64,000 nucleotides of DNA, taken from positions 2,604,001 through 2,668,000 of the forward strand of contig NZ_CP024901.1 of assembly GCF_003343245.1 (NCBI RefSeq). Direction: 5' to 3'. Position numbers and translations under genes: made by a program. The notes beneath the pieces were generated by a model. That model made no database searches and had not been told where the DNA came from. It saw nothing but the letters and a program-made list of their open reading frames with translations. Positions 26,027 through 35,949 of the stretch are shown in pieces; the first letter of the stretch is position 1, and every line of letters begins with the position of its first letter. The stretch is from Photorhabdus laumondii subsp. laumondii (GTDB taxonomy: Bacteria; Pseudomonadota; Gammaproteobacteria; Enterobacterales; Enterobacteriaceae).

Positions 26027-27262
26027 TTAACGTCGGTGTTGATGACTTTGAGATTTATTTCTTCTTATGCTCAAATGCCGTTGTTTCAATGGTGGTATTG
26101 AAAAATGTATTACAGCGTTCTGAGCGCTGCGCAGTGAAATTCCAACGATCTCATTAGCATATGCGCGCATTTGTTGTTCATAATCTGAAATTGCCTTGAC
26201 TAACTCTTCGTGGCCGGACGCTACACTGGCAAGCTTCTGCGTGAGTAAAAGTGCGTCTCGCAGCGCTGTGTTCGCTCCTGAGCCTGTCATTGGCGTCATG
26301 TTGTGAATAGCATCCCCAAGTAATGTGACGGTGCTGGATTTCCAGGGTAGAAGATGGGGCATACTGCGTAAATGTAGCGGAGAGATGTTTTCCATATCAC
26401 TTTGTTGAACCAGAGTATGTAGGCTTGGGTCCCACGAAATCATACGCGATTGAACCAGATCGCAGAGGGCTTCAGCGGAAAAATCGGTGATATTGTCAGG
26501 AAGACTATCTGTTGCTGCTACGTAAACCCATACGATAAAATTATCGATTTCCGCTAAGGATGCCTCTACATGAATATTCACTGGGGCACGCCACATAGAG
26601 ATGAACAACCAGTCGGGGCTTTTAGGGACGATACTATTGGGTGTACCATCGCGGAAATTTTGGGGTAGCAACGCGGTGAGAGCCGGGGTAAGACGTGCAC
26701 GACCAATGATCATACTAACACCAACATCGAATCTTTCGATAAAAGGAAGGTACTGCTTACGTACTTTTGAATTGCTACCGTCTGCACCGACAAGGACATC
26801 GACATTTTCGTGACTGCCATCGGCAAAGAAAATTTTAATACCACCGTTTTCAATATGTTCATAACGGACGAATGTTTTGTTCCATTGAATGGTATTTGCA
26901 AGCCCCTTGTTGAGTATTTCTTTCAGTTCAGTTCTGCTAATTGACAAACGTTGTTCGGAAATAATTTTCCCTGCCATTGGAGAAATACCGCCATGAACGG
27001 CGAGAAGACGCATACGTTCATTATAAAACCGGGATTGTCCGCCAATATATCTTGATGCCTCCTCAAAGGCTAGCCAGTTTTCAGCCGGGAGGCATTCTTG
27101 CAGTGCTTGCTTACCGAATGAATTTATATGAATTCCATAACCCGGAAGTATGGATGATGCGGCAGAGTTTCGTTCATATATCGTCACTTTTATTCCATGT
27201 TTACGTAATCCATGGGCTAAACATGTACCACCAATCCCCGCCCCAATAATGCCGACATGCAT
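26027..27262 (-). CDS. FAD-dependent aromatic-type monooxygenase
   Basis: A PHBH-fold flavoprotein hydroxylase. The ADP-binding GAGIGGTCLAHGL opens the protein, the DG-type motif is VLVGADGSNSKVR near residue 160, and LLGDAIHNMTPMTGSGAN near 290-310 binds the FAD ribityl chain. These enzymes insert one oxygen atom into aromatic or polycyclic substrates using NAD(P)H. GGAGA lies before the ATG. The last ~20 residues (RRNKSQSHQHRR) are basic and unusual. It stands alone; the substrate is unknown, and a tailoring step in secondary metabolism is plausible. Confidence 0.82.
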   Translation of the reverse strand: MHVGIIGAGIGGTCLAHGLRKHGIKVTIYERNSAASSILPGYGIHINSFGKQALQECLPAENWLAFEEASRYIGGQSRFYNERMRLLAVHGGISPMAGKIISEQRLSISRTELKEILNKGLANTIQWNKTFVRYEHIENGGIKIFFADGSHENVDVLVGADGSNSKVRKQYLPFIERFDVGVSMIIGRARLTPALTALLPQNFRDGTPNSIVPKSPDWLFISMWRAPVNIHVEASLAEIDNFIVWVYVAATDSLPDNITDFSAEALCDLVQSRMISWDPSLHTLVQQSDMENISPLHLRSMPHLLPWKSSTVTLLGDAIHNMTPMTGSGANTALRDALLLTQKLASVASGHEELVKAISDYEQQMRAYANEIVGISLRSAQNAVIHFSIPPLKQRHLSIRRNKSQSHQHRR

Positions 27263-27879
27263 AGTATTTCTCCTGTTGTAGATACGAGCGATTCTGGCTA
27301 AATCGTGGTGATTATATCTATTTGATATTATCTAATTACAGCCATGACTTTTTTGTAGTATTTAAAATAAAAATATACTGTACATAGAAATAGAGCAAGA
27401 AAGCTTGGAGTTTTATCGCTAAAAATAGTTGGCAAAAAAATTATGTCTCTGTTTATTAAGCAATATTTAATTAAAAAATTGATCGCTTAAATTGTCAAAG
27501 TGAATTTTTAATGTTTAAGTTTTATAATTTTCCATAAAATTAACACTTTATAGTGATATGAGTGTTAATATAGCTTTATGTCTATTTTACGTATTCAAGA
27601 CCACATGACAGTAAATGATGTTTGTGTGAATAAATTAATATTCATCTTGTTTCGATCTTCAACTATTTAAGATGTTTATTAATGTGATTATTAATAACTC
27701 CACTGCTCTCTAATTTCTATTCCAATTGAATTTAAGATATTTTTCTCCCAATTATGAAATATTTTATTACTCGTTGTCATGAAATTTATGCGGGTGATAT
27801 CTATACTATCATTTGTAATCTATTATTCGTGATCATAGGCTAGTACTACTGATTTGTCATTTTGTTCGGAGAAATAAAT
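27263..27879. other. 617-base divergent intergenic region, no gene seen
   Basis: Very AT-rich DNA between the monooxygenase and the methyltransferase. I see no coding frame, repeat or clear hairpin; promoters for both genes must lie here. Confidence 0.4.
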
Positions 27880-28851
27880 ATGAGTAATCAGGACGTCAAA
27901 GCGATGTATAACCGATATCCATATCCTAGTTCTGCTATTGGAGACAATCTTATTTATGATATGGCTACGGTGATAAGGCTTATATTTAAGCCGGATTATT
28001 TAACGGGAAAATATGTGCTTGATTTAGGCTGTGGAACGGGGCATCGTTTGTTAGGGCTGGCAAGTATGTATCCCGATACCCAATTTGTGGGTATTGATAT
28101 GACGGATAAAGCGTTAGAGGTGGCAGATAAGTTGATATCTTATCATCAGTTGGATAACGTCACGCTAGAAAATAATACGATTGAGAAGCTAACACGAGAT
28201 AATCAATTTGATGTTGTTGTTTCTACCGGTGTTATCCATCATATGGAATTTCCACAAGAGGGTTTTTTAGCCGCTTCACGTTCATTAAATGAAGAGGGGA
28301 TAGCGCTTATTTGGCTATACAACGCGATAGGAGAATATGAACGATTGAGGCAGCGAGAACTTTTGCAGATTTTTGTAAAACAAAATCATGCAGAAGAGTA
28401 TTTTTTAAATACTGATTTAATGAATAAGCTATGCGATAACTTAAGTCGAAATCAATATGGCGATAGTACAGCTAATCATTTAGATGATAGTGTTGATCAG
28501 GTTGCTGTTAATGTAGATGCATTTTTGAATCCTATCGTCAACGCATACAGATATGATGAAATATGCGATTTTTATTATCAAGCTGGCTTTAAACGTGTGA
28601 GATGTTGTGGGTTCAATCGTGAAAACGGCAATAAGCTTTTTGCTGGATGTTGCGATCAATTCAATGATGAATATTTTCTTCAATATCGAGATTTGCTTTT
28701 AGATGAACAATTAAATGAAATCTTTAATGCTCTTGATTATAACCAAAAGATTCGTGCTATCGAGCTCTTATGGAAGCCAACCGGCATATCTTCGATAGGA
28801 TTTAAATCTGAAAATGCCCAGTCTTTTGTCAATGATTGGCTAAGAGGATAA
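27880..28851 (+). CDS. SAM-dependent class I methyltransferase
   Basis: A Rossmann-fold methyltransferase: motif I VLDLGCGTGHRL, then FVGIDMTDKAL, and the post-II acid FDVVVSTGVIHHME. The N-terminus (MYNRYPYPSS) is of the type found in methyltransferases acting on large or tRNA-like substrates, with a proposed YPYP stretch. The remaining ~150 residues form an extra C-terminal region rich in acidic residues. I chose the ATG at 27880, with GGAGA at 9 bases, over a TTG at 27862. The substrate is unknown. Confidence 0.8.
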   Translation: MSNQDVKAMYNRYPYPSSAIGDNLIYDMATVIRLIFKPDYLTGKYVLDLGCGTGHRLLGLASMYPDTQFVGIDMTDKALEVADKLISYHQLDNVTLENNTIEKLTRDNQFDVVVSTGVIHHMEFPQEGFLAASRSLNEEGIALIWLYNAIGEYERLRQRELLQIFVKQNHAEEYFLNTDLMNKLCDNLSRNQYGDSTANHLDDSVDQVAVNVDAFLNPIVNAYRYDEICDFYYQAGFKRVRCCGFNRENGNKLFAGCCDQFNDEYFLQYRDLLLDEQLNEIFNALDYNQKIRAIELLWKPTGISSIGFKSENAQSFVNDWLRG

Positions 28852-28909
28852 GACGAGGAATAACGGTTATTCTCGGATAGTTGGTTAAACTTTCGTAAAA
28901 TGAGTGCCA

Positions 28910-28946
28910 AGCCAGAAACATCCACTTTCTAGTTTCTGGCTATTTT
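28910..28946. terminator. Bidirectional terminator between convergent genes
   Basis: Stem AGCCAGAAAC / GTTTCTGGCT, 12-base loop, then TATTTT. It lies between the methyltransferase and the lactonase-like gene. Confidence 0.75.
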
Positions 28947-28963
28947 GGATTGACAAATTCGAG

Positions 28964-29755
28964 TTAATCGTAATATTCCGGTGCCTGACGGAATGTTGGC
29001 CAGGCATCTGGATCGTGTCCCGTTACCACGATTGCATTCGTGCGTTTGGCTAGATGCCGTAGTTTTTGCACCGAACGTACGGTTTCAATGGTAGAGGTGA
29101 GAAACCCCGGCAGCGCCCGTTCTTCCCAGTGGTCGAGGGTATAAGCGGCATCAATCGTTAACAGCAGGCTACCACTGTTCGGCAGGGTGACCAGTAGTGA
29201 TTGGTGTCCTGGCGAATGCCCCGGAGTAAATACCGTTTTTAACGTGCCATCGCCGTAAACATCAAACATGTCATTGCGTTCCCCATCGAGAAACTCCCAT
29301 TTCAGACCTGACCGGTCAAAGTCCTTGCGGATATAGCCACCAGCAGCAAACCAGTCAGGTGTGTAGGCGTATTCATATTCACGTCGCTGTACGATATGTG
29401 TCGCGTTAGGGAAGCGTCCTATTGCACCAGTGTGATCGAGATGAAGATGGGATTGCACCACATAGCGGATATCTGCGGGATCGATATCCAACTTTTTAAC
29501 TTGAGCGATACAACCTTCATCTTCACGCATCACCGGCCAGTAGGTTTTGGTGATAGTTCCCCAGTAGCCTTCGGGGTCAGTTGCAGTTTCAACTGCATTG
29601 CCACCGTCAATTAGCGTATGGCCGTTAGGATGAGTGAGTAAAAAAAAGGGAATCGGAATTTCATAATCGGCACCATTACCCTGATTCATCTTAATGTTGT
29701 GAACCTTACATTTGATGGTTCCGGTTTGCAGCATATACAGGCGAATGTCTGACAT
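28964..29755 (-). CDS. N-acyl-homoserine-lactonase-like metallo-beta-lactamase (AttM/BlcC type)
   Basis: A two-zinc hydrolase with the motif SHLHLDHTG (His103, His105, Asp107, His108), a further His in TPGHSPGHQ, the bridging Asp in TIDAAY and a last His in TGHDPDAW. Size (263 aa) and the motif order suit AttM/AiiA-like lactonases, which open the lactone ring of acyl-homoserine lactones. I start at ATG 29755 (MSDIRLY); the upstream TTG would add 13 unlikely residues. Photorhabdus makes no AHL by the usual LuxI route but has many LuxR solos, so it may quench signals of competitors. Lactone specificity is inferred. Confidence 0.8.
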   Translation of the reverse strand: MSDIRLYMLQTGTIKCKVHNIKMNQGNGADYEIPIPFFLLTHPNGHTLIDGGNAVETATDPEGYWGTITKTYWPVMREDEGCIAQVKKLDIDPADIRYVVQSHLHLDHTGAIGRFPNATHIVQRREYEYAYTPDWFAAGGYIRKDFDRSGLKWEFLDGERNDMFDVYGDGTLKTVFTPGHSPGHQSLLVTLPNSGSLLLTIDAAYTLDHWEERALPGFLTSTIETVRSVQKLRHLAKRTNAIVVTGHDPDAWPTFRQAPEYYD

Positions 29756-29843
29756 AATGTTAACCTTTTTATCGAGTTTGTTAGGGTAGTTCAAGTTTGG
29801 AAGGCTACTGGTGCATGGCGGCTACCAGCATTACCTTACCTCA

Positions 29844-29915
29844 AAAGTGTTAAATCGAAAGTGTGCTAAATTGAAAGTACTAAATCGAAAGTGCTAAATC
29901 GAAAGTGCTAAATCG
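29844..29915. repeat. 14-bp tandem repeat at the 3' end of the P1 peptidase gene
   Basis: About five copies of a 14-base unit (AAAGTGCTAAATCG, with small variants such as AAAGTACTAAATCG) run across the last codons of the peptidase and beyond its stop. The unit is not a multiple of three, so each slip changes the frame of the C-terminus. Confidence 0.85.
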
Positions 29916-30871
29916 GCATAACCTCTAACACCAAATTTTGATTTAGCTGATTTCACCGCATCTAAAACCGCAGCAGCCATGACTTCAGCCGCGAGAATAC
30001 CAACAATATTCACCGATGAGTCCACACCACCTGTTGCCGCTGCAAAAATAGTATCCCCGTCACTCATGGTATGAACGGGGTATATTGTCCTCGCCAGACC
30101 ATCATGAGCCATCTGGGCAACTTTTTTCATCTGGCTTTTATTCATATTGGCGTTACAACAAATTATGCCAATGGTCGTATTTGTTCCCTGAGTGAAATTA
30201 TTATCTTTATTATTTTTTATAATGTAGGGAATGAGATCGATAAGATGACCGTTTTCATCACATGCGCCCGCAATAGTTTTACCATTTTTAGGGTCTCTGA
30301 TTTCACCAACAGCATTTACAACAACCATTGCGCCAATTGTTAGCCCATCAGGTAATTTAACCGATGCGGTCCCAAGCCCACCTTTCATGGCTTTGTCAAA
30401 ACCAGCTATCTTACCAATAGTGGCCCCGGTGCCAGCGCCAATATTTCCCGATGGAAAAGGGGTTACAGAAGCGTTTTGTGCGGCAAGGTAGCCCATTTTA
30501 GCGTCAGGACGCACCGCAGGATCGCCAAAATTTAGATCAAAAATTATTGCGGCAGGAACGATAGGTACGACAGTAACACCGACATCAAAACCTTTTTTTC
30601 TTTCTTCAAGATAGCGCATTACGCCAGAGGCGGAATCTAATCCAAAAGCACTCCCTCCACTTAGCACCACGGCATTAACTTTCTGGACAGTGTTAATGGG
30701 ATCTAAAAGCTCGGTTTCCCTTGTCCCCGGTGCGGAGCCTCTGACATCAACGCCACAAACAGCGCCGTCGTCGAAAATAATGATGCTACAACCGGTTTGT
30801 TGCAACTCATCTTCAGCATGTCCAACCTTAACACCCGGTACATCTAAAATGGTTCCATTTGTCTTATGCAT
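29894..30871 (-). CDS. P1-family N-terminal-nucleophile peptidase (NylC/DmpA-like)
   Basis: A self-cleaving hydrolase of peptidase family S58. GNIGAGTGATIGK (near 142-153) and GGLGTASV are the conserved glycine-rich strands, and autocleavage is expected between Asn231 and Thr232 in TQGTNTTIG, as in 6-aminohexanoate oligomer hydrolase NylC. Thr232 then acts as nucleophile. The chain has no signal peptide. Length (325 aa) is normal. The end of the gene lies in a 14-bp tandem repeat, so the last residues (LALSI) are repeat-derived. Likely a peptidase or amidase acting on unusual amides; the substrate is unknown. Confidence 0.85.
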   Translation of the reverse strand: MHKTNGTILDVPGVKVGHAEDELQQTGCSIIIFDDGAVCGVDVRGSAPGTRETELLDPINTVQKVNAVVLSGGSAFGLDSASGVMRYLEERKKGFDVGVTVVPIVPAAIIFDLNFGDPAVRPDAKMGYLAAQNASVTPFPSGNIGAGTGATIGKIAGFDKAMKGGLGTASVKLPDGLTIGAMVVVNAVGEIRDPKNGKTIAGACDENGHLIDLIPYIIKNNKDNNFTQGTNTTIGIICCNANMNKSQMKKVAQMAHDGLARTIYPVHTMSDGDTIFAAATGGVDSSVNIVGILAAEVMAAAVLDAVKSAKSKFGVRGYADLALSI

Positions 30872-31010
30872 AAATGTTCACACCTCAATCTCTAAAGTAA
30901 CTCATTACAGGTTTTAATGATTTTTGAGGTGAATCATAGCAAAGGTGACCAAACAAACTGTGATTTTTAGTGGGAATTCGGTTTGATAAACGAAGGGGGA
31001 TATTTATCTA

Positions 31011-32303
31011 TCAATCAGAAAAGTTAATTTTTTCCGTGTCTCCTGCTGCCAGCGTTTCAAGACTGGTAGGGGATAGTGGAATGCGAGGGGAGGGTATTGC
31101 CCAATGTTTGATATCGTGGAGAATGGCAGAACAGATTTTTCCCTGACAAGCCCCCATACCGCACCGCGTCGCCATTTTTGCACTATTCCAATCCTGAAAG
31201 GGTTCAAGCTCGTTTAAATGTACGTCTTCACAACGACAGATCAAGGTATCGGGTGGAAGCGCCCGTGCGATCTCTTCATTCAATTTAAACGTCTGTGCCA
31301 CCGCGGTTGCAAAATGTTGCCATTTTACTCGTTTTTGCCGCCATTTTTCAGCCAGAGCGCATTGACCACTTGCTGCAAACCCGGCAATAAATCCTTCACA
31401 AAGTACAAGCTCACTGCCACCAATACCTGTGCATTCTCCTGCGGCATATACACCAGATAGGGTCGTCTGTTGCCACGCATCTACCTGAATATTTCCTTGT
31501 TCATCCAGCAAGCAACCAAGCAATTGTGCCAATTCCGTATTGGGTCTTAAACCAAAACCACAAGCTAAACGCGTACAGGATAGTTTCTGCTTCTGCCCTT
31601 TATTGCTGATATACACGCCAGTCAACCTGCCTTCTACCGAGGTTTCCACTCCCAACACCATACTGTTTTTGTAATAATTTTTAAGCGGTATGAGCGTGAT
31701 GGCTTGATGCAACTTGTTAGGCCAGCGGAACAACTGCAAGCCAAACGAAAATAAGCGGTACAAAGGCGCTTGTTCAACGATACCAGCTACGTTTCCTCCC
31801 GCTTTTTTTACCGTCTGCGCAACCGCGAGCAAAAGGGGACCGCTACCGGCAATAACAACACGCTCACCCGTCATAGGGAGACCACTTTTTATCAACGCCT
31901 GTAATCCGCCTGCACCTGTGACACCCGGTAATGTCCATCCGGGAAAGGGAAGTAATTTTTCTTTGGCTCCAGTACAAAGAATGATGCGTTGGTAGTGAAC
32001 TATTCGGTGCCGGCTTGCCGTTTCAACAATCACACATTGGTTGTCTACTGCAATCACTTTACAACCGGGTAAATAGATCAGGGCATCTTCTGATGTTACT
32101 GATAAATAACGTTTCGCCATCGGTGGCAATGTATGAAATGGCCCTTGACGCCAAATTTGTCCGCCTGCTCTGGGATTGTCATCAATCAGGATAACGGATT
32201 GTTGCCCTTGTATGGCCGCCTGTGCAGTAGCTAATCCCGCGGGTCCTGCACCAATAACCAGCACATCACAACGCAATACTGTAGAAGAAGATGATGTTGC
32301 CAT
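31011..32303 (-). CDS. Hydroxyproline/amine oxidase complex, pyridine-nucleotide-type FAD subunit
   Basis: A thioredoxin-reductase-like subunit: FAD site VLVIGAGPAGLATA, second dinucleotide fold VVIAGSGPLLLA, and a C-terminal BFD-like cysteine set (ICRCEDVH, then CGMGACQGKIC) expected to bind a [2Fe-2S] cluster. This is the alpha-type subunit of heterotrimeric D-hydroxyproline (LhpBEF), octopine and opine oxidases. It follows the small iron-sulphur subunit by 2 bases, on the same strand. The complex would oxidise cis-4-hydroxy-D-proline to pyrroline-4-hydroxy-2-carboxylate and pass electrons to the membrane quinone pool. Confidence 0.87.
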   Translation of the reverse strand: MATSSSSTVLRCDVLVIGAGPAGLATAQAAIQGQQSVILIDDNPRAGGQIWRQGPFHTLPPMAKRYLSVTSEDALIYLPGCKVIAVDNQCVIVETASRHRIVHYQRIILCTGAKEKLLPFPGWTLPGVTGAGGLQALIKSGLPMTGERVVIAGSGPLLLAVAQTVKKAGGNVAGIVEQAPLYRLFSFGLQLFRWPNKLHQAITLIPLKNYYKNSMVLGVETSVEGRLTGVYISNKGQKQKLSCTRLACGFGLRPNTELAQLLGCLLDEQGNIQVDAWQQTTLSGVYAAGECTGIGGSELVLCEGFIAGFAASGQCALAEKWRQKRVKWQHFATAVAQTFKLNEEIARALPPDTLICRCEDVHLNELEPFQDWNSAKMATRCGMGACQGKICSAILHDIKHWAIPSPRIPLSPTSLETLAAGDTEKINFSD

Positions 32304-32305
32304 GT

Positions 32306-32560
32306 TCAGATCCTCTCGACTTTCATACCCATTTCACAAACTGTCTGGCACGCGACACAGTGGTGACCATTGATCATCAAACGGCACTCCTGACAGATCC
32401 CCATACCACAAAAAGGTACTCTTAATTGATGTGATACAGATATACGGCAATGTTCATCACCGGTATAAGCTAGCGCCGCCGCAACAGTAATCCCCGTAGG
32501 CACGGTGATCAATTCGCCATCGATAAACAGAGCAATAAATGGGGGTTTGTTGAGTGTCAT
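32306..32560 (-). CDS. [2Fe-2S] small subunit of the hydroxyproline oxidase complex
   Basis: An 84-residue HcnA/SoxA-like ferredoxin with the cysteine pattern VPFCGMGICQECRL and a last Cys in VACQTVC. The N-terminal ~45 residues form the ubiquitin-like sheet (FIDGELITVPTGITVAAAL). It overlaps the upstream oxidase gene by 4 bases and is followed at 2 bases by the FAD subunit, the arrangement of heterotrimeric amine dehydrogenases. Confidence 0.87.
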   Translation of the reverse strand: MTLNKPPFIALFIDGELITVPTGITVAAALAYTGDEHCRISVSHQLRVPFCGMGICQECRLMINGHHCVACQTVCEMGMKVERI

Positions 32561-33684
32561 AGCAACCTCTGATGGGCCATAGCAGTAAAACGTGCAGGCT
32601 GGTAAGGCAAGGGATCAATCTCCGTTTTGCTATTCAGCATCAATGCGGAGATGATTTTGGCACTGCCCGGTGCGGTCGTCACACCTAATCCTTCATGGCC
32701 TACGGCCAGCCATAGCCATTCATAAGCAGGATGCTGTCCCAATAGAGGCAAGCCATCTGGAGTTGCAGCACGAAAGCCGGACCAGCAACGTAGAATATTC
32801 ATCTGACCAAGCTGAGGTAAAAAATGAAGTGCTCGCTGGAGCATAGAACGGAGTAGTCCGAGATCAATAGTGTGTTTTTCGTTATGGAACTGGCGTGAAG
32901 ATCCAATTAAAAGCTGACCAGTAGGGCGAGCCTGAACGTTGAAAGCGATTGACGTGCCATTCGATGCATGTGTACTGGCGCTGTACCCTAATTCCACCAG
33001 TTGATGTGTGATGCAGGTAGGGTAACGATCGGTAATCGCCAATTGCCCTTTTTTAGGAACAAGCGGTAATTCAGGTAACAGATGTGTGCTCCACAGCCCA
33101 TTTGCTAACAATATTCTCGGCGCGCAATATTTCTTTCCATCACGTAGCACAACGGTCTGAGGCTTTAAGGCATGCACTTGGCCTTTAATAAACTGAATTT
33201 TTTCATTACCGCTAGCAAGAAACCAGTGTACGACATTCGGCGCATAGACCATCCCATCCCCAGGAACAGACAAACCACCAGCAATCCCACGCCTCACCAT
33301 CGGTTCCATCTGGTGAATCTGTGTTGCTGTCATCGGCATATTCTCAATGCCATAGGCGGCGAGACGTGCGCTCTTTTCCTCAGCAAGTGCCATTTCATCC
33401 TCAGCATCCGCCAGCCAAAGTGTGCCACATCCACGCCATGCACAATTTTCTGGCATATGTGGGGTGAATGTTCGCCATATATCTAATGAGTAACTGCTCA
33501 GTGCCAATTCAGCAGGATTATCGTCCATACACACGAGATGCCCCATTCCTGCCTGTGTCGCCCCTTTACCACCATTATCAATCACAACAACTCTCAAACC
33601 ATCCTGTACTAACTGATAAGCACATGCGGCTCCAACGATGCCAGCACCAACGATAATGACATCCGATATTTGGCAGGGCGTCAT
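32557..33684 (-). CDS. DadA-like FAD oxidase subunit, cis-4-hydroxy-D-proline oxidase
   Basis: A glycine-oxidase-fold flavoprotein. The FAD site is [17 protein letters not shown], and [17 protein letters not shown] near the C-terminus is the conserved substrate/FAD region of the DAO family. Length (375 aa) fits the catalytic beta subunit of hydroxyproline dehydrogenase complexes. It overlaps the epimerase by 4 bases (ATGA) and the ferredoxin subunit by 4, so tight translational coupling is likely. The epimerase gives the substrate. Confidence 0.88.
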   Translation of the reverse strand: MTPCQISDVIIVGAGIVGAACAYQLVQDGLRVVVIDNGGKGATQAGMGHLVCMDDNPAELALSSYSLDIWRTFTPHMPENCAWRGCGTLWLADAEDEMALAEEKSARLAAYGIENMPMTATQIHQMEPMVRRGIAGGLSVPGDGMVYAPNVVHWFLASGNEKIQFIKGQVHALKPQTVVLRDGKKYCAPRILLANGLWSTHLLPELPLVPKKGQLAITDRYPTCITHQLVELGYSASTHASNGTSIAFNVQARPTGQLLIGSSRQFHNEKHTIDLGLLRSMLQRALHFLPQLGQMNILRCWSGFRAATPDGLPLLGQHPAYEWLWLAVGHEGLGVTTAPGSAKIISALMLNSKTEIDPLPYQPARFTAMAHQRLL

Positions 33685-34631
33685 ACATTGATTCCCCAGA
33701 CAAAAGGATCGCTCTTGGCAATGATTAATTTGTTATCACCGTAAACATGCGCTGTTCCCCGGATCACTGGGGCAATTTTCTGACCAATCCACTGATATTG
33801 GGCTTCAAAAACGCTACCAATAATGCTGGACTGGCACCAAATCTCACCCGGCTGCAATTTTCCATCCGCCGCTAAGCAGGCTAACTTAGCACTTGTTCCA
33901 GTGCCACACGGTGAACGGTCATAGGCTTTTCCCGGACATAACACAAAATTGCGACTATCCGCATGGTTATCAGGAGCAAACAATTCAATATGGTCGATAC
34001 ACTCACCCTTTTCACCGGTGATCCCCGCTTGGGCCAGTGCTTGCCTAACGGCCCAACTGTATTGCGTAAGTTCATCGATATGGTTGGGGGTTAGAAACAG
34101 GTTATGCTGACCGATCAGAAAAAACCAATTTCCGCCCCAGGCAATATCTCCATTAACATCACCCACACCGGGCACGTTGACAGTGACATTTTGCTGATAA
34201 CGATAAGAGGGGACATTATAAACAGACACTGCGCCATCCTGATGGAGTACCGCCTCTACCATCCCAACCGGCGTCTCAATTTTATATTTGCTGGGGGTCA
34301 ACCAGCCCAGATGATGGAGCGAAGCAATAAGGCCCATAGTGCCGTGGCCGCACATGCCTAAATACCCCGCGTTATTAAAGAAAATCACTCCCATATCGGC
34401 GTCAGGTACAGCAGGCGGACATAAAAGTGCACCGACCAACACATCATTCCCTTTGGGTTCAAGAATGAGAGCCTTGCGCCAGTGATCAAATTCGGTTTCA
34501 AAGCGTTGACACTGTTTGGCAACGGTTCCTTTGCCAAGAGACGGAAATCCCTCGATTACTGTCCGGGTGGGTTCTCCACCGGTGTGTGAATCAATGACGC
34601 GAACAATCTGATAATCATGTTTATCTGCCAT
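33681..34631 (-). CDS. 4-hydroxyproline 2-epimerase (proline racemase family)
   Basis: Interconverts trans-4-hydroxy-L-proline and cis-4-hydroxy-D-proline. Both catalytic cysteines are present: Cys94 in GMCGHGTMG and Cys242 in RSPCGTGTS, which separates it from the dehydratases of the family, where one is replaced by Thr. [11 protein letters not shown] opens the protein. I start at ATG 34631 with GGGTGG just upstream, not at the earlier TTG. It leads the catabolic operon with three oxidase subunits. The pairing with these makes hydroxyproline a better substrate guess than proline. Confidence 0.9.
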   Translation of the reverse strand: MADKHDYQIVRVIDSHTGGEPTRTVIEGFPSLGKGTVAKQCQRFETEFDHWRKALILEPKGNDVLVGALLCPPAVPDADMGVIFFNNAGYLGMCGHGTMGLIASLHHLGWLTPSKYKIETPVGMVEAVLHQDGAVSVYNVPSYRYQQNVTVNVPGVGDVNGDIAWGGNWFFLIGQHNLFLTPNHIDELTQYSWAVRQALAQAGITGEKGECIDHIELFAPDNHADSRNFVLCPGKAYDRSPCGTGTSAKLACLAADGKLQPGEIWCQSSIIGSVFEAQYQWIGQKIAPVIRGTAHVYGDNKLIIAKSDPFVWGINV

Positions 34632-34658
34632 AAAGCCACCCAATTAACGTATTTTTAA

Positions 34659-34694
34659 TGCCGTCGCGATCCATCTTGAAATCCATAGGGTATA
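34659..34694 (+). repeat. Partial ERIC end
   Basis: Only the right ~36 bases remain (GCCGTCGCGATCCATC, then ATAGGGTATA), between the epimerase and the divergent regulator. Confidence 0.7.
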
Positions 34695-34896
34695 AATAGT
34701 GGCGTAGTATTTCGTTTGCCGCTTGATGAATTTCATACTGCAATATGCTGAAATCAGCACAATGAAAAATTATAAATAAAACTGATGATGATTTCTGTTT
34801 TTACCAGAAGAACAATGTATAAATTAATCTATAAAATCAAATTAACCAGACACGAGTCAAAAATCCTATTTTACGGGTAATAGACTGGAGATATCG

Positions 34897-35721
34897 ATGA
34901 TGAATATATACCGAAACGGCATTGGCACAAATGGTCATGATGCTTGTAATGTTGAGTTTTTAGCGGCGCTTTGTAGTGGATTAGTTAATCACAAACCCAG
35001 TAACCTGCAAGATATTCTCAATGCGGTTGCCTTAATTACACCATTGCTAAATGCGATTCCCAGCGTGGTTTTCTTTATCAAAGATATTAAAGCACGTTAT
35101 CTAATTGCGAACCTTACGCTAGCCACACGCTGCGGGTTTAAGTCGATCTCTTCGCTACTCGGTAAAACCTCTTCCGAAATCTTTCCTGCTCAGATGGGCA
35201 GTTGTTACACGGAACAGGATTTACGTGTGTTGCATCAAGGGGTAATTATCCAAAACCAACTGGAACTCCACTTTTATCATGGACGCAAAGCAGGTTGGTG
35301 CATGACATATAAATTGCCATTGTATAACCAACATAATCACATTATTGGTATGGCAGGAATTTCTCATGATTTGATGGAAGTTAAGGAAAATCACCCTGTG
35401 TACCAAAAGTTGGCTATCGTCGATGATTATATTCGTGAACATTTTGATCGAACAATTCGCCTCGACGAGCTAACTCATTTAACATGCCTCTCGGTTGCTC
35501 AATTGGAACGTTACTGTAAACGTATCTTTCACCTGACACCTCGGCAGATGATCCACAAAATTAGAATTGAAAAAGCGTCTGAATTGCTGGCGACGGAATT
35601 ACCTATCACAGATGTCGCTTTGCGATGTGGTTATACCGATCACAGCGCATTTACTCGGCAATTTAAGACCTCAACTGGACTCACGCCCAGTGATTTTCGT
35701 CAGTCAATAGGGGTGGAGTAA
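34897..35721 (+). CDS. AraC-family regulator with PAS-like domain
   Basis: Residues ~45-165 form a PAS-like sensor (FFIKDIKARYLIANLTLA, then IIGMAGISHDLME), and ~170-270 are the two-helix-turn-helix AraC domain (LTHLTCLSVAQLER, VALRCGYTDHSAFTRQFK). It lies between the divergent epimerase-oxidase operon and the deaminase-dehydrogenase-permease operon, so it is the obvious local regulator. It is probably an activator responding to hydroxyproline or an intermediate; this is inferred. The first Met is doubled (ATGATG). Confidence 0.85.
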   Translation: MMNIYRNGIGTNGHDACNVEFLAALCSGLVNHKPSNLQDILNAVALITPLLNAIPSVVFFIKDIKARYLIANLTLATRCGFKSISSLLGKTSSEIFPAQMGSCYTEQDLRVLHQGVIIQNQLELHFYHGRKAGWCMTYKLPLYNQHNHIIGMAGISHDLMEVKENHPVYQKLAIVDDYIREHFDRTIRLDELTHLTCLSVAQLERYCKRIFHLTPRQMIHKIRIEKASELLATELPITDVALRCGYTDHSAFTRQFKTSTGLTPSDFRQSIGVE

Positions 35722-35949
35722 TTTACCGTTTTACTCATGCTTCCAGTCTTTCCGTTCTTTTGTGATCCAATAAGTTTGCCATTCCTATTATGCTAATTTC
35801 GTCATTGTTTACTGTGAAAAGTGACAAGCTTCTCTGTAGTGAAATAGCCATTATTCCATTAAAACCAATGAATCACATTTTTTTAACAAGATAAAAACAA
35901 TTCGTATTCTAAATATCAAGTAAATCAATGGCGATCAAAGGATAGAGCG

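Noticed and set aside
29844..29915. Possible CRISPR array
   Set aside because: The units are 14 bases and contiguous, with no spacers; it is a simple tandem repeat.
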